The notes: a model not told the origin generated them from the letters alone. Positions 7,914 through 17,479 are shown, counted from the stretch's first letter. The stretch: 64,000 bases of DNA from Venatoribacter pacificus (GCF_025318105.1 NZ_JAOANI010000015.1:62001-126000); one strand, 5' to 3'. Made by a program: numbers and translations.

Positions 7914-10160
7914 ATGATGTCAGCACCTGACAGCCCCCTGAAACATTATTTATGGCCTTTTTTTGTCCTGATGTTTTTTGTCCTCAGTATTTCCGTAGCA
8001 GCGGTTCCGGAAGTGGCAGCCTCAGAAAACGGTGGACACAAAGCAGAAAATCGACAGCAGAAACGCCTACAGGCTCATAAGCCCTCCGATAAATCAGAAG
8101 ACACCGCACAGCAACGCCTCCGCCTTATTCTGCCTGAGGCGACAGAGATATCGTCTCCCGAAGGTGATTTCGGTATCCGGACCATCAAAGAAAACGACCG
8201 TTTACTGGGCTATATGTTTGAAACAATCAACGTAGCCAATATTCCTGCCTACTCCGGCAAGCCGATTAATATGCAGGTTATCCTCAGTCCTGAGGCCGTT
8301 ATTCTTGATGCCTGGCTGCTGGAACACCACGAGCCAATTCTGCTGGTCGGTATTCCGGAACAGAAGCTGGTTGATTTTGGCGTAGCCTATCAGGGCGTCA
8401 GGGCTGATCAGCGCGTCGTGGTTGGCAGCACCAATGATGAAAACGCCGTGACCGTCGATGCCATCACCGGTGCCACCGTTACCGTGATGGTTGTGAATGA
8501 AATCATCATGAAGGCCACTCACACAGTCGCCGCATCATTGGGACTGGTCGAAGCGCAACTGTCACAGAAACAGAAGCCCGCCAATATTCTGCCAGAGGTT
8601 TACAGTAACGCCGGCTGGCAGCAGCTGACCGGAGACGGCTCCATCCGTCGTATGCACCTGTTACGCTCCCAGGTGGACGAATCATTCAGGGGCACCGACG
8701 CCGAGCAGGTGGAAAAAGCCACAGCGGATCAGCTCAACAATACCTTTATTGATCTGTATGTTGCCTATCTGAACGCGCCAACTATTGGCCGCAACCTGTT
8801 GGGTGACAGTCAGTACCGTTTCCTGATGGAAGAACTGAAACCCGGCGAGCACGCCATTGCTGTGCTGGCCAACGGCATGTTCTCATTTAAAGGATCAGGC
8901 TATGTGCGCGGCGGTATTTTTGATCGCATCCAGCTGCGTCAGTTTGGTGATGTTATCTCCTTCCGCGATCTGGACCAGCAACGTCTGTACGATGTCATGG
9001 CCGACGGTGCACCGGAGTTTAAAGAAAAATCGCTGTTTATTATCCGTGACAAAAGCCATTTTGACCCTGGCACTGACTGGACCTTTGAGTTATTGGTACG
9101 CCGCCAGACAGGCCCGGTGGATGGCGTATTCACCAGTTTCGAACTGGGTTATCAACTGCCACAAACCTACTTCGAACGGCCAGCATTAACAGCCGAAGAA
9201 CTGGCTGCCATTGAAGAAGCCAACCGCCCTCTGTGGCTGAACATCTGGTATCAGAAGAGTTTCCAGATCGGAGTTCTGATAATTGCCCTGGGTGTTTTAC
9301 TGGTGATTTTATTCCTGCAGGATTATTTCACCAGCAAGCCTGCATTTCTGCACTGGCTGCGCCGGGGCTATCTGTTATTTACCGTGTTCTTTATTGGCTG
9401 GTATTGCCTCGGCCAGCTGTCGGTTGTCAACGTACTGACCTTTGTTCATTCACTGATGCAGGACTTCCGCTGGGAGCTGTTTCTCAGCGATCCCGTTATA
9501 TTTATTCTCTGGGCATTTACAGCAGCCACCATCCTGCTCTGGGGACGGGGAGTATTCTGCGGCTGGCTGTGTCCGTTCGGTGCTCTGCAAGAGCTGATTA
9601 ACGAAGCCGCCCGTAAATTAAAAATCCGCCAGTATGAATTGCCCTTTGCTTTGCACGAACGCTTATGGGCCGTTAAATACATTATTTTATTGGGTTTATT
9701 CGGGCTGTCTCTGGAGTCACTTTCTACCGCAGAACGATATGCCGAAGTGGAACCTTTTAAAACCGCCATCATGCTCAAATTCAGCCGTGAATGGGGCTTT
9801 GTTTTCTACGCTGTTTTGTTGCTGGTTATCAATATTTTTACGCGCAAAGTCTACTGCCGCTATATCTGTCCTCTGGGAGCTGCCCTGGCAATACCAAGTA
9901 AAGCCCGCCTGTTCGACTGGCTGAAACGCCGCAAAGAATGTGGCCAGCCCTGCCAGCTCTGCGCCAATGAATGCGAGATCCAGGCGATTCACCCTGATGG
10001 TCATATTAATCACAACGAATGTCACTACTGCCTTGATTGCCAGATGACATATCACAACGATCATAAATGTCCGCCACTGGTTGCCAAACGTAAAAAACAG
10101 CAAAAAAATAAACCCGTTCCACAGCGCATCCCGGTGGTACAGATGGATCCGCAAAACTGA
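7914..10160 (+). CDS. nosR: NosR, flavin/Fe-S membrane protein required for N2O reduction
   Basis: About 748 residues from the ATG at 7914 (TAGGAATTGT upstream); an ATG at 7872 is less likely. After an N-terminal signal/anchor, a periplasmic FMN-binding domain carries the covalent flavinylation motif DAITGATVT. A membrane section of about six helices follows, with two CxxxCP motifs (CGWLCPFGA and CRYICPLGA). The C-terminal cytoplasmic domain has polyferredoxin-type cysteines (CGQPCQLCANEC and CHYCLDC). In denitrifiers NosR supports nosZ expression and electron delivery to NosZ. It is the first gene of nosRZDFYL, 30 bases before nosZ. Confidence 0.95.
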   Translation: MMSAPDSPLKHYLWPFFVLMFFVLSISVAAVPEVAASENGGHKAENRQQKRLQAHKPSDKSEDTAQQRLRLILPEATEISSPEGDFGIRTIKENDRLLGYMFETINVANIPAYSGKPINMQVILSPEAVILDAWLLEHHEPILLVGIPEQKLVDFGVAYQGVRADQRVVVGSTNDENAVTVDAITGATVTVMVVNEIIMKATHTVAASLGLVEAQLSQKQKPANILPEVYSNAGWQQLTGDGSIRRMHLLRSQVDESFRGTDAEQVEKATADQLNNTFIDLYVAYLNAPTIGRNLLGDSQYRFLMEELKPGEHAIAVLANGMFSFKGSGYVRGGIFDRIQLRQFGDVISFRDLDQQRLYDVMADGAPEFKEKSLFIIRDKSHFDPGTDWTFELLVRRQTGPVDGVFTSFELGYQLPQTYFERPALTAEELAAIEEANRPLWLNIWYQKSFQIGVLIIALGVLLVILFLQDYFTSKPAFLHWLRRGYLLFTVFFIGWYCLGQLSVVNVLTFVHSLMQDFRWELFLSDPVIFILWAFTAATILLWGRGVFCGWLCPFGALQELINEAARKLKIRQYELPFALHERLWAVKYIILLGLFGLSLESLSTAERYAEVEPFKTAIMLKFSREWGFVFYAVLLLVINIFTRKVYCRYICPLGAALAIPSKARLFDWLKRRKECGQPCQLCANECEIQAIHPDGHINHNECHYCLDCQMTYHNDHKCPPLVAKRKKQQKNKPVPQRIPVVQMDPQN

Positions 10161-10190
10161 AAAATCCAATTTTTTTCAAGGAGATAGACC

Positions 10191-12113
10191 ATGACAGATG
10201 ACAGCAATAAAAATGTATCCGGAAAAGAAAAAACCGGACTGAGCCGCCGCGGATTTCTCGGTGCCAGCGCCCTCACTGGTGCCGGTGCTGCGCTGGTCGG
10301 CGCAGCAGGCCTTGGCTCTGCAGTCATGAGCCGCGAAGCCTTTGCCGCCGCCGCCAAAGACGCCAAAAAGAAATACCATGTAGAGCCAGGTGAACTGGAC
10401 GATTACATCGGATTCTGGAGTGGTGGTCACCAGGGCGAAGTCCGCGTACTGGGTATTCCATCCATGCGCGAACTGATGCGGATTCCGGTATTTAATATCG
10501 ACTCGGCTACCGGCTGGGGCATCACCAACGAAAGTAAGGCCGTAATGGGTGACAGTGCGAAGTTCCTGAATGGTGACTGTCACCATCCGCACATCTCCAT
10601 GAAAGATGGTAAATACGATGGCAAATACGTTTTTATCAACGATAAAGCCAACAGCCGTGTGGCCCGTATCCGCCTGGATATTATGAAGTGTGACAAGATG
10701 CTGACCGTGCCTAATGTTCAGGCTATCCACGGACTGCGTCTGCAGAAAGCACCCTATACCAAGTATGTGTTTGCTAATGCTGAGTTTGTTATGCCACATC
10801 CGAACGATGGCAAGCATTTCGATTTGCAGGCTGATTACAGCTACACCATGTTTAACGTCATTGACGCAGAAAGCATGGAAATGGCATTTCAGATTATGGT
10901 TGACGGTAACCTGGACAACTGTGATGCCGACTACACAGGTCGCTTTGCTGCCTCCACCTGTTACAACTCAGAAAAAGCCTATGATCTGGGCGGCATGATG
11001 CGGAATGAGCGTGACTGGGTTGTGGTATTTGATATCCAGGCTGCAGAAAAAGCGGTTAAAGCCGGTAAATTCACCACTCTGGGCGACTCTAAAGTGCCGG
11101 TACTGGATGGCCGTAAAAAAGGCGACAAAGACAGCCAGTTTACCCGTTATATTCCTGTACCGAAAAACCCGCATGGCTGTAACACCTCATCCGATGGTAA
11201 GTACTTTATTGCCAACGGCAAGCTGTCACCAACCGTATCCATGATCGAAATTGCCAGACTGCCAGACCTGTTTAACGGCAAAATCAAAGATCCGCGTGAC
11301 ACCATTGCAGCAGAACCGGAACTGGGCCTTGGGCCACTGCACACTACCTTCGATGGTCGTGGCAATGCCTACACCACACTGTTTATCGACAGTCAGGTCG
11401 TGAAGTGGAATATGGCCGATGCGGTACGTGCCTATAACGGTGAGAATGTTAATTACATCAAGCAGAAACTGGATGTGCAGTATCAGCCGGGTCATATTCA
11501 TGCCTCACTGTGTGAAACCAACGAAGCCGATGGCCAGTGGCTGGTTGCCTTATGCAAGTTCTCCAAAGACCGCTTCCTGCAGGTTGGCCCACTGCACCCG
11601 GAAAATGATCAGCTGATCGATATTTCCGGTGAAGAAATGAAACTGGTACACGATGGCCCGACTTTCGCAGAACCGCATGACTGCACCATGGCGCGCCGTG
11701 ATCAGATCCGCACCCGGAAAATCTGGAAGCGGGATGATCCTTTCTTTGCCGGCACTGTTGCCATGGCAAAAAAAGATGGTATCAATCTGGAGACCGACAA
11801 CAAGGTTATTCGCGATGGTAATAAAGTCCGGGTTTACATGACCTCCGTAGCGCCAGCCTATGGCATTAACGAGTTCAGGGTAAAGCAGGGCGATGAGGTT
11901 ACCGTGATAGTCACCAATCTGGATCAGATAGAAGACGTTACTCATGGTTTCTGCATGGTTAATCATGGTGTATCGATGGAAATCAGCCCACAGCAAACTG
12001 CGTCAGTTACCTTTGTGGCCGACAAAGTGGGTATGCACTGGTACTACTGCAACTGGTTCTGCCATGCTCTGCATATGGAGATGGTAGGTCGAATGCTGGT
12101 TGAACCAGCCTGA
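10191..12113 (+). CDS. nosZ: Nitrous-oxide reductase NosZ, clade I (Tat-exported)
   Basis: This 640-residue multicopper enzyme reduces N2O to N2 in the periplasm. A twin-arginine signal (SRRGFLG, residues 18-24) marks it as clade I. DCHHPH (129-134) starts the CuZ ligand set on the seven-bladed propeller, and other His ligands lie in PGHIHASL and AEPHDC. The C-terminal cupredoxin domain holds the CuA motif CNWFCHALHMEM (620-631), with Cys620, Cys624, His628 and Met631 as ligands. AAGGAGA precedes the start. All cofactor residues I checked are present, so the enzyme should be functional. The maturation genes nosDFYL follow directly, and a Tat component gene ends the cluster. Confidence 0.98.
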   Translation: MTDDSNKNVSGKEKTGLSRRGFLGASALTGAGAALVGAAGLGSAVMSREAFAAAAKDAKKKYHVEPGELDDYIGFWSGGHQGEVRVLGIPSMRELMRIPVFNIDSATGWGITNESKAVMGDSAKFLNGDCHHPHISMKDGKYDGKYVFINDKANSRVARIRLDIMKCDKMLTVPNVQAIHGLRLQKAPYTKYVFANAEFVMPHPNDGKHFDLQADYSYTMFNVIDAESMEMAFQIMVDGNLDNCDADYTGRFAASTCYNSEKAYDLGGMMRNERDWVVVFDIQAAEKAVKAGKFTTLGDSKVPVLDGRKKGDKDSQFTRYIPVPKNPHGCNTSSDGKYFIANGKLSPTVSMIEIARLPDLFNGKIKDPRDTIAAEPELGLGPLHTTFDGRGNAYTTLFIDSQVVKWNMADAVRAYNGENVNYIKQKLDVQYQPGHIHASLCETNEADGQWLVALCKFSKDRFLQVGPLHPENDQLIDISGEEMKLVHDGPTFAEPHDCTMARRDQIRTRKIWKRDDPFFAGTVAMAKKDGINLETDNKVIRDGNKVRVYMTSVAPAYGINEFRVKQGDEVTVIVTNLDQIEDVTHGFCMVNHGVSMEISPQQTASVTFVADKVGMHWYYCNWFCHALHMEMVGRMLVEPA

Positions 12114-12166
12114 TTGGCTGGCGGCGGGCAGTGATGCCCGCCGCCCCTCCACAACTGCGGGACACT

Positions 12167-13411
12167 ATGATCCTTTCTGTCTTTTTTTTACTGCTGCTGG
12201 CCAGTGCCGGTGCGCAGGCACAATATCAGACATTACCCCTGCAACCGCAGGGGGATATTCTGGTTTTACCCGCCGGTCACTATCAGGGGAATTTTCTGAT
12301 TGATCAGCCCGGCCACATCCGCTGTGCAGCCAACGCCGTTATCGACGCCGGAGCGCAGGGCCATGCGGTGAAAATTATCGCCGCCGAAGTCAGCCTTGAA
12401 GGCTGCCATATTATTAACTGGGGACGTAATCTCACCGATATGGATTCAGCCATATTTGTTGCTGCCCGGGCCGACCATGTACGTCTGTTGAATAATCATC
12501 TGCAAGGGGCCGGATTCGGCATCTGGGCCGACACCAGCCAGCATATTGAAATCCACGGCAATCAGATCAGCGGCGATGACACTGTGCGCTCACAGGACCG
12601 TGGCAATGGCATTCATCTGTTTTCCGTCCGTCAGGCCAGTGTGACCGACAACGTTATCCGCCACACCCGGGATGGCATCTACATCGACACCTCCAACCAC
12701 AACACACTGACCGGCAATGTACTGGAGGATTTGCGCTACGGCATTCACTATATGTTTTCCAATAACAATGTGGTGCATAACAACACGACCCGCCGTACCC
12801 GCACCGGTTATGCACTTATGCAAAGCCGTAGCCTGGATGTTCGTAACAATATTTCTGAAAATGACCAGAACTACGGCATCCTGATGAACTACATCACCTA
12901 CTCCACCATCAGCAACAACAGAGTGCAGGGGGTGATTAGCGGAAGCACTGGTGACAGTATGATTCAGGGAGCTGAGGGTAAGGCGCTGTTTATGTACAAC
13001 TCCGTATTCAACACCATCAGCCACAACTACTTTGCCGACAGTGTGATGGGTATTCACCTTACCGCCGGCTCTGAAGACAATAAAATCTTTGGCAATGCCT
13101 TTATCGCTAATCAACAGCAAGTTAAATATGTCGCAACCCGAACTCAGGAGTGGTCTGAAAATGGTCGCGGAAATTACTGGAGCGATTACCTTGGCTGGGA
13201 TCGGAATAGCGATGATATCGGCGATCTTATTTACGAACCAAACGACAATATCGACCGCTTACTGTGGCTTTATCCACAAATGCGTTTATTGCTGAACAGC
13301 CCGGCCATTGAATTACTGCGCTGGGTACAGCAAGCGTTTCCGGTCGTTAAATCCCCTGGCGTGCGGGACAGCTTTCCCCTGATGCGCCCACCGCTGACAG
13401 AGGTCCCTTAA
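12167..13411 (+). CDS. nosD: NosD, periplasmic copper-maturation protein for NosZ
   Basis: Starting at the ATG at 12167, the product begins MILSVFFLLLLASAGAQA, a clean signal peptide, giving about 414 residues; an upstream ATG at 12131 would add an unlikely polar leader. The mature part is a right-handed beta-helix of the CASH/PbH1 type, with repeated N-x-I/V rungs such as NHLQGAGFGIWAD, NQISG, NVIRHTRDGIYID and NTTRRTRTGY. NosD works with the NosFY ABC transporter to build the CuZ site of NosZ. The gene runs into nosF with one base between them. Confidence 0.95.
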   Translation: MILSVFFLLLLASAGAQAQYQTLPLQPQGDILVLPAGHYQGNFLIDQPGHIRCAANAVIDAGAQGHAVKIIAAEVSLEGCHIINWGRNLTDMDSAIFVAARADHVRLLNNHLQGAGFGIWADTSQHIEIHGNQISGDDTVRSQDRGNGIHLFSVRQASVTDNVIRHTRDGIYIDTSNHNTLTGNVLEDLRYGIHYMFSNNNVVHNNTTRRTRTGYALMQSRSLDVRNNISENDQNYGILMNYITYSTISNNRVQGVISGSTGDSMIQGAEGKALFMYNSVFNTISHNYFADSVMGIHLTAGSEDNKIFGNAFIANQQQVKYVATRTQEWSENGRGNYWSDYLGWDRNSDDIGDLIYEPNDNIDRLLWLYPQMRLLLNSPAIELLRWVQQAFPVVKSPGVRDSFPLMRPPLTEVP

Positions 13412-13412
13412 A

Positions 13413-14327
13413 ATGAACCTGGTAGAACTTCAGAATGTCAGTCTTGCTTATGGCCGGATGGAGGTTATAAAAAACCTTTCTCTGCATCTGGCAGAAGGTG
13501 AAGTACTTGGTTTGTTCGGCCATAACGGTGCCGGCAAAACAACCACTATAAAAATGATCCTCGGTCTGCTCGCGCCCGGCAGCGGCCATGTTCAGGTATT
13601 TGGTAATACACCGGATCATACCGAAGTCCGTAAGCGGCTTGGTTATTTACCGGAAAACGTTATGTTTTATCCGCAATTAAGTGGACAGGAAACACTGACT
13701 TATTTTGCCCGTCTGAAAAGTGCAGATAACCATCAGGTCGGAGAATTACTGGAAAAAGTCGGGCTGACCCATGCCGCCACACGTAAAGTAAAAACCTATT
13801 CCAAAGGTATGCGTCAGCGCTTGGGTCTGGCTCAGGCACTGCTGGCAAATCCGCGTCTGTTATTACTGGACGAGCCGACCGTCGGTCTGGATCCGGTAGC
13901 CACGCAGGAACTTTATCAATTGCTGAACGAGCTGCGTCAGAACGGCACCGGCATTATTCTCTGTTCGCACGTATTACCCGGTGTTGAACCTTATATCAGC
14001 CGCGCCGCCATTCTTGCCGGCGGTCAGTTACAGGCCGTCGGTACCCTGAGTGAATTACGCCGTCAGGTAGCATTACCTACGCGCATTCGCCTTGGCAGCC
14101 TCTCGGAACCGGAGCACTGGCAAACCCGGTTATCCGGCCTCGGCTTCGATTCCCGCTGTATTGGCCGCGATGCTCTCGAAGTTTTAACTCACAATGGCGC
14201 CCGCCGGGAGTTACTTAACACCCTGATAAACAGCAGCGAAGCCGCCGATCTGGAAGTCTGCCCGCCGTCTCTCGACGATCTGTACCGCCATTTTGCGGTC
14301 GTTCCGGCACAGGAGAAATCGCAATGA
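13413..14327 (+). CDS. nosF: NosF, ABC transporter ATPase for NosZ maturation
   Basis: This 304-residue ABC ATPase shows Walker A GHNGAGKTT (residues 36-44), signature YSKGMRQRLG, Walker B LLLLDEPT and an H-loop in CSHVLPG. The C-terminal ~90 residues form the usual NosF extension. It energises the NosDFY complex, thought to supply a sulfur species or chaperone copper for CuZ assembly. It overlaps nosY by 4 bases (ATGA), so the two are translationally coupled. Confidence 0.95.
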   Translation: MNLVELQNVSLAYGRMEVIKNLSLHLAEGEVLGLFGHNGAGKTTTIKMILGLLAPGSGHVQVFGNTPDHTEVRKRLGYLPENVMFYPQLSGQETLTYFARLKSADNHQVGELLEKVGLTHAATRKVKTYSKGMRQRLGLAQALLANPRLLLLDEPTVGLDPVATQELYQLLNELRQNGTGIILCSHVLPGVEPYISRAAILAGGQLQAVGTLSELRRQVALPTRIRLGSLSEPEHWQTRLSGLGFDSRCIGRDALEVLTHNGARRELLNTLINSSEAADLEVCPPSLDDLYRHFAVVPAQEKSQ

Positions 14328-15154
14328 TGCAAGTCTGGAATATCGCCATTAAAGAGCTGAATGATGGCCTGCGTAACCGCTGGCTGCTGGCCATCAGCCT
14401 GCTGTTTGCCATTCTCGCTGCGGGCATTGCCTGGCTTGGCTCAGCCGCCGCTGGCCAGGTGGGTTTCAGCTCCATTCCGGCAACCATTGCCAGTCTGGCC
14501 AGCCTGGCAACGTTTCTGGTTCCGCTGATTGCTCTGCTGCTTGCTTACGATGCCATCGTGGGTGAAGAAGAAGGCGGAACCCTGCTGTTATTGCTGACCT
14601 ACCCGCTCAGTCGCGGGCAGTTACTGCTGGGAAAGTTTATCGGTCACGGACTGATTCTTGCGCTCGCCACGTCTATTGGCTTTGGCAGTGCCGCCGTCGC
14701 CATTGCATTATTGGTCAGCGATCTGGATATCTGGCTTCTGATTCAATCGTTCTCACGGTTTATTTTTTCAGCCACGTTACTGGGCTGGGTATTCCTTGCT
14801 TTGGCTTATTTTCTCAGCAGCAAAGCCAGCGAAAAATCGACCGCAGCCGGCCTCGCTCTTGGCGTGTGGTTTTTGTTTGTGCTGGTGTTTGATCTCAGTC
14901 TGCTGGCACTGCTGGTCTTCAGTAAAGGACAGCTGAACCCTGACCTGCTGCCATGGCTTTTACTGCTTAATCCCACCGATATATTCCGGCAAATAAATCT
15001 GTCCGGTCTTGGCGACAGCAGTGCAATGAACGGGGTTATGGCCCTGGGGCAGGATTTACCCATCAGTAATCCTGGACTGTGGATCTCATTATTTATCTGG
15101 TTGATTTTCAGCCTGGGTATTGCTCATTTCACCTTACGCCGCCGTGCGATTTAA
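14324..15154 (+). CDS. nosY: NosY, ABC-2-type membrane permease for NosZ maturation
   Basis: This 276-residue ABC-2-type permease has about six transmembrane helices. It begins with the amphipathic MQVWNIAIKELNDGLRNRW and contains the conserved IVGEEEGGTLLLLLTYPLSR loop that contacts the ATPase. It is the partner of NosF and NosD. The gene overlaps nosF and is followed 19 bases later by nosL. Confidence 0.95.
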   Translation: MMQVWNIAIKELNDGLRNRWLLAISLLFAILAAGIAWLGSAAAGQVGFSSIPATIASLASLATFLVPLIALLLAYDAIVGEEEGGTLLLLLTYPLSRGQLLLGKFIGHGLILALATSIGFGSAAVAIALLVSDLDIWLLIQSFSRFIFSATLLGWVFLALAYFLSSKASEKSTAAGLALGVWFLFVLVFDLSLLALLVFSKGQLNPDLLPWLLLLNPTDIFRQINLSGLGDSSAMNGVMALGQDLPISNPGLWISLFIWLIFSLGIAHFTLRRRAI

Positions 15155-15173
15155 TTTTAGAAAGGATAAGTTT

Positions 15174-15722
15174 ATGAAAAAAGTATGCTCTTTCATTTCT
15201 GTTGTCACCCTGATGCTCAGTGCCTTGTTGGCCGGTTGCAGCCAGCCCACCAACAGTGAAACCACGAAGCGGTCACCTGTCGCCTTTCATTCCTCAGATG
15301 AATGCCACGTGTGTGGTATGGCCATCACCCGTTTTCCTGGCCCCAAGGGCGAGGCGATAACCGGCAACGGTAAAATCAGAAAATTCTGCTCATCCGCTGA
15401 AATGCTGCACTGGTGGCTGCAGCCTGAAAATCAGGTTCAGCAAATGACGTTATACGTTCACGATATGAGCCGCAGTGATTGGAACCAACCGGATGATGCA
15501 CATCTGATTGATGCCATGCAGGCATTTTATGTTGTTGCTCCGGACATGGCAGGCGCGATGGGTACGCCAATTGCCAGTTTTGCGGATAAAGAAAACGCAG
15601 AGATATTTGCCTCTGACAGAAAGACCAGCGTGATGACATTCAGCCAGTTAAAAGACGCACTGCTGCAGCATCAGCAAATGATGGGCGACAACCATTCCGA
15701 AGATCACAGCATGCATCATTAA
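15174..15722 (+). CDS. nosL: NosL, copper-binding lipoprotein
   Basis: About 182 residues from the ATG at 15174, which has AAAGGA just upstream; an earlier in-frame ATG at 15120 lies inside nosY. A lipoprotein signal ends in LLAGC, with the lipidated Cys near residue 21. The Cu(I)-binding region DECHVCGMAI and a C-terminal His/Met-rich tail (HQQMMGDNHSEDHSMHH) are visible. NosL is an outer-membrane-anchored copper chaperone that delivers Cu(I) to the Nos maturation system. It is the last classical nos gene before the Tat component. Confidence 0.95.
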   Translation: MKKVCSFISVVTLMLSALLAGCSQPTNSETTKRSPVAFHSSDECHVCGMAITRFPGPKGEAITGNGKIRKFCSSAEMLHWWLQPENQVQQMTLYVHDMSRSDWNQPDDAHLIDAMQAFYVVAPDMAGAMGTPIASFADKENAEIFASDRKTSVMTFSQLKDALLQHQQMMGDNHSEDHSMHH

Positions 15723-15735
15723 GGTAGGAATTATT

Positions 15736-15891
15736 ATGGGAATAAGTCCATGGCAGTTACTGATCGTGCTGCTGATTGTACTTGTATTATTTGGCAGTAA
15801 ACGGCTGCGCTCTCTGGGAGGTGATCTTGGTGGTGCGATCCGGGATTTTCGTAAAGCCGCCGACAAACAACCCGAGGATAGCGAACAATAG
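15736..15891 (+). CDS. TatA/TatE-type twin-arginine translocation subunit
   Basis: This 51-residue protein begins MGISPWQLLIVLLIVLVLFG, the typical single TatA transmembrane helix. The hinge SKRLRSLGGDLGGAIRDFRKA with the conserved FG motif and a short acidic tail follow. A good ribosome-binding site (AGGTAGGAA) lies upstream, 13 bases after nosL. A tatE gene in the same place is known from Pseudomonas stutzeri-type nos clusters. It presumably supports export of folded NosZ. The gene is shorter than housekeeping TatA. Confidence 0.9.
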   Translation: MGISPWQLLIVLLIVLVLFGSKRLRSLGGDLGGAIRDFRKAADKQPEDSEQ

Positions 15892-15908
15892 TCCTGATTC
15901 GGCACGGA

Positions 15909-15956
15909 TGCCGGCAGGCAGCTTCTGCAAATATCTAAAAAGCTGCTATGCCGGCA
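15909..15956. terminator. Large inverted repeat between convergent tatE and mog
   Basis: TGCCGGCA-(G)-GCAGCTT pairs with AAGCTGC-(TA)-TGCCGGCA around an A/T-rich loop. It lies between convergent genes and probably terminates transcription from both sides. Confidence 0.6.
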
Positions 15957-15972
15957 CAAAAGCAGAAAATAA

Positions 15973-16506
15973 TCAGCTCGCCGGACGGAAAATACTGATG
16001 ACCTCCGGATTACATTCCAGATAGGGCCCATCCATAAGATCAATACAGTAGGGAACAGCGGGAAAAACCGCATCCAGACACTGACGTATTGCTTTCGGCT
16101 TGCCCGGCAGATTAATAATTAATGATTGTTTTCTGAGTCCGGCAGTCTGGCGTGAAAGAATGGCCGTAGGCACATATTTTAAGGATTCCATACGCATCAG
16201 CTCACCGAACCCCGGCATCATACGATCACAGACCGCCTCGGTTGCCTCCGGCGTCACATCACGCAGAGCCGGCCCTGTACCTCCGGTAGTAATTACCAGA
16301 CAGCATTTTTCCTCATCCACCAGCTCACACAGTGTTTCTTCAATCTGTGGACGCTCATCGGCGATCAGACGATAAACCGCTTCCCACTCACCGGATAAAT
16401 ATTCCGTTAATGTTTCACGGATAGCCTGGCCCGAAATATCTTCATAAATACCGGCACTGGCTCTGTCGCTGACCGTCAGAATGCCGATACGGATTTTTTT
16501 CTGCAT
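15973..16506 (-). CDS. mog: Molybdopterin adenylyltransferase (Mog)
   Basis: This 177-residue MogA/MoaB-fold protein starts IRIGILTVSDRASAGIYEDISG and has the nucleotide/MPT-binding LVITTGGTGPALRDVTPEAT, then INLPGKPKAI near the C-terminus. The TPEAT and LPG-x-P pattern and the length favour Mog, which adenylates molybdopterin before MoeA inserts molybdenum. A second MoaB-type gene lies in the moa operon at 25077. It is downstream of ytfE on the same strand, beyond a strong hairpin, and so may have its own promoter. Confidence 0.9.
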   Translation of the reverse strand: MQKKIRIGILTVSDRASAGIYEDISGQAIRETLTEYLSGEWEAVYRLIADERPQIEETLCELVDEEKCCLVITTGGTGPALRDVTPEATEAVCDRMMPGFGELMRMESLKYVPTAILSRQTAGLRKQSLIINLPGKPKAIRQCLDAVFPAVPYCIDLMDGPYLECNPEVISIFRPAS

Positions 16507-16638
16507 GATAACTCCTGAAGTTTCCGGAAATTCAGTAACAGGGGTAAATATACAACGATATACCGCCGCTATCAGTTATTGTTATGCGGAAACCTGATGT
16601 GAACAATTAAGATTTTTCTTAAATCACTGAGAAATCCG

Positions 16639-16673
16639 TGCGAAGACGGGCCGATTCGCACCGGCCCTTCGCA
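16639..16673 (-). terminator. Long hairpin between ytfE and mog
   Basis: TGCGAAG...CTTCGCA arms enclose GGGCCG...CGGCCC, giving a long GC-rich stem just after the ytfE stop codon (minus strand). The downstream U-tract is poor (ATTTCT), so termination may be partial and mog could receive readthrough. Confidence 0.5.
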
Positions 16674-16682
16674 GGTTTTATA

Positions 16683-17378
16683 TTACTGGCAGCTGCCGCA
16701 GCAGTCTGAAGACGTTGCTTTAGGTGGGACAAACAGAAAATAATTTTCCAGCGTGATGTGCCGCATAAGATCATCCACCAGCGTCTGCAGGCCCAGATAC
16801 AGCGAACGCCAGCTGTTACAGGCACCGGCCGGAACTTTCATATTATTGGTCAGACTGCACAGGCGGTTAATAGCTTCCAGATGTTCCAGATGCTCATCCT
16901 GCATCACATTAATAGGGCCATTCGGATAAATTCCCCCGGCCAGCATCGGAAACAGGATCTGCTCCTCTTTCATCATATGGCTTTCCAGCTCATGACTCAT
17001 ATCGCGCAACAGATCAGCCAGCCCGTGCGGACAACTTGAGGAATCGCCATGCACCCGTTCAACTTTGGCTGCCAGAAACATCAACTCCGGCAACTGCTCA
17101 CGGTGACGGGCATGATACCGTTCCAGAATATGTCCAATCAGTTTCATACGGGGCTCCTTACCCCAGTTGATTGCCGACTCATCATAACGATGCTCTGTCA
17201 TTTCAAGTTCAGCCAAACCCGCAACCACCTCTTCCGGATCAAGTCCCTTATGTTCCAGTGCCTGCTGCAAGCTCACCATGCCCTGATTGCAGAAATTAAT
17301 ATCCAGCTGACGTAACAAAGCAGAAGCACCGGGAATGGTTGTGGCAATATCACTCAGAGAACGATTCAGAATTTCCAT
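16683..17378 (-). CDS. ytfE: Iron-sulfur cluster repair protein RIC (YtfE/NorA/ScdA family)
   Basis: About 231 residues from the ATG whose minus-strand leader reads AGGAGAGTTT; an upstream start would add 11 residues. The N-terminal ScdA-type segment contains PGASALLRQLDINFCNQG with the conserved Cys. The hemerythrin-like di-iron domain follows, with YHARHREQLPEL, VHGD, SHELESHMMKEE and QDEHLEHLE His/Glu motifs and a late HITLEN. The tail SSDCCGSCQ is Cys-rich and unusual. RIC proteins repair Fe-S clusters damaged by NO and buffer NO. It diverges from norR and has a sigma-54 promoter with NorR-type sites, so it should be NO-induced. Confidence 0.93.
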   Translation of the reverse strand: MEILNRSLSDIATTIPGASALLRQLDINFCNQGMVSLQQALEHKGLDPEEVVAGLAELEMTEHRYDESAINWGKEPRMKLIGHILERYHARHREQLPELMFLAAKVERVHGDSSSCPHGLADLLRDMSHELESHMMKEEQILFPMLAGGIYPNGPINVMQDEHLEHLEAINRLCSLTNNMKVPAGACNSWRSLYLGLQTLVDDLMRHITLENYFLFVPPKATSSDCCGSCQ

Positions 17379-17423
17379 AAACTCTCCTGATATATAAAGG
17401 TTTTGATTCAACAGAAGTGATCA

Positions 17424-17438
17424 GCAAGATGCAGGCCA
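17424..17438 (-). promoter_or_regulatory. Sigma-54 (-24/-12) promoter of ytfE
   Basis: On the minus strand TGGCCTGCATCTTGC has GG and GC exactly 10 bases apart, matching TGGC-N7-TTGC. It lies 46 bases upstream of the ytfE ATG and downstream of three NorR-type sites, the normal geometry for a NorR-activated promoter. Confidence 0.8.
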
Positions 17439-17479
17439 GCCGCCAGAGCGCATACTTGCTGCCGGTCAACAGAGGGTGG

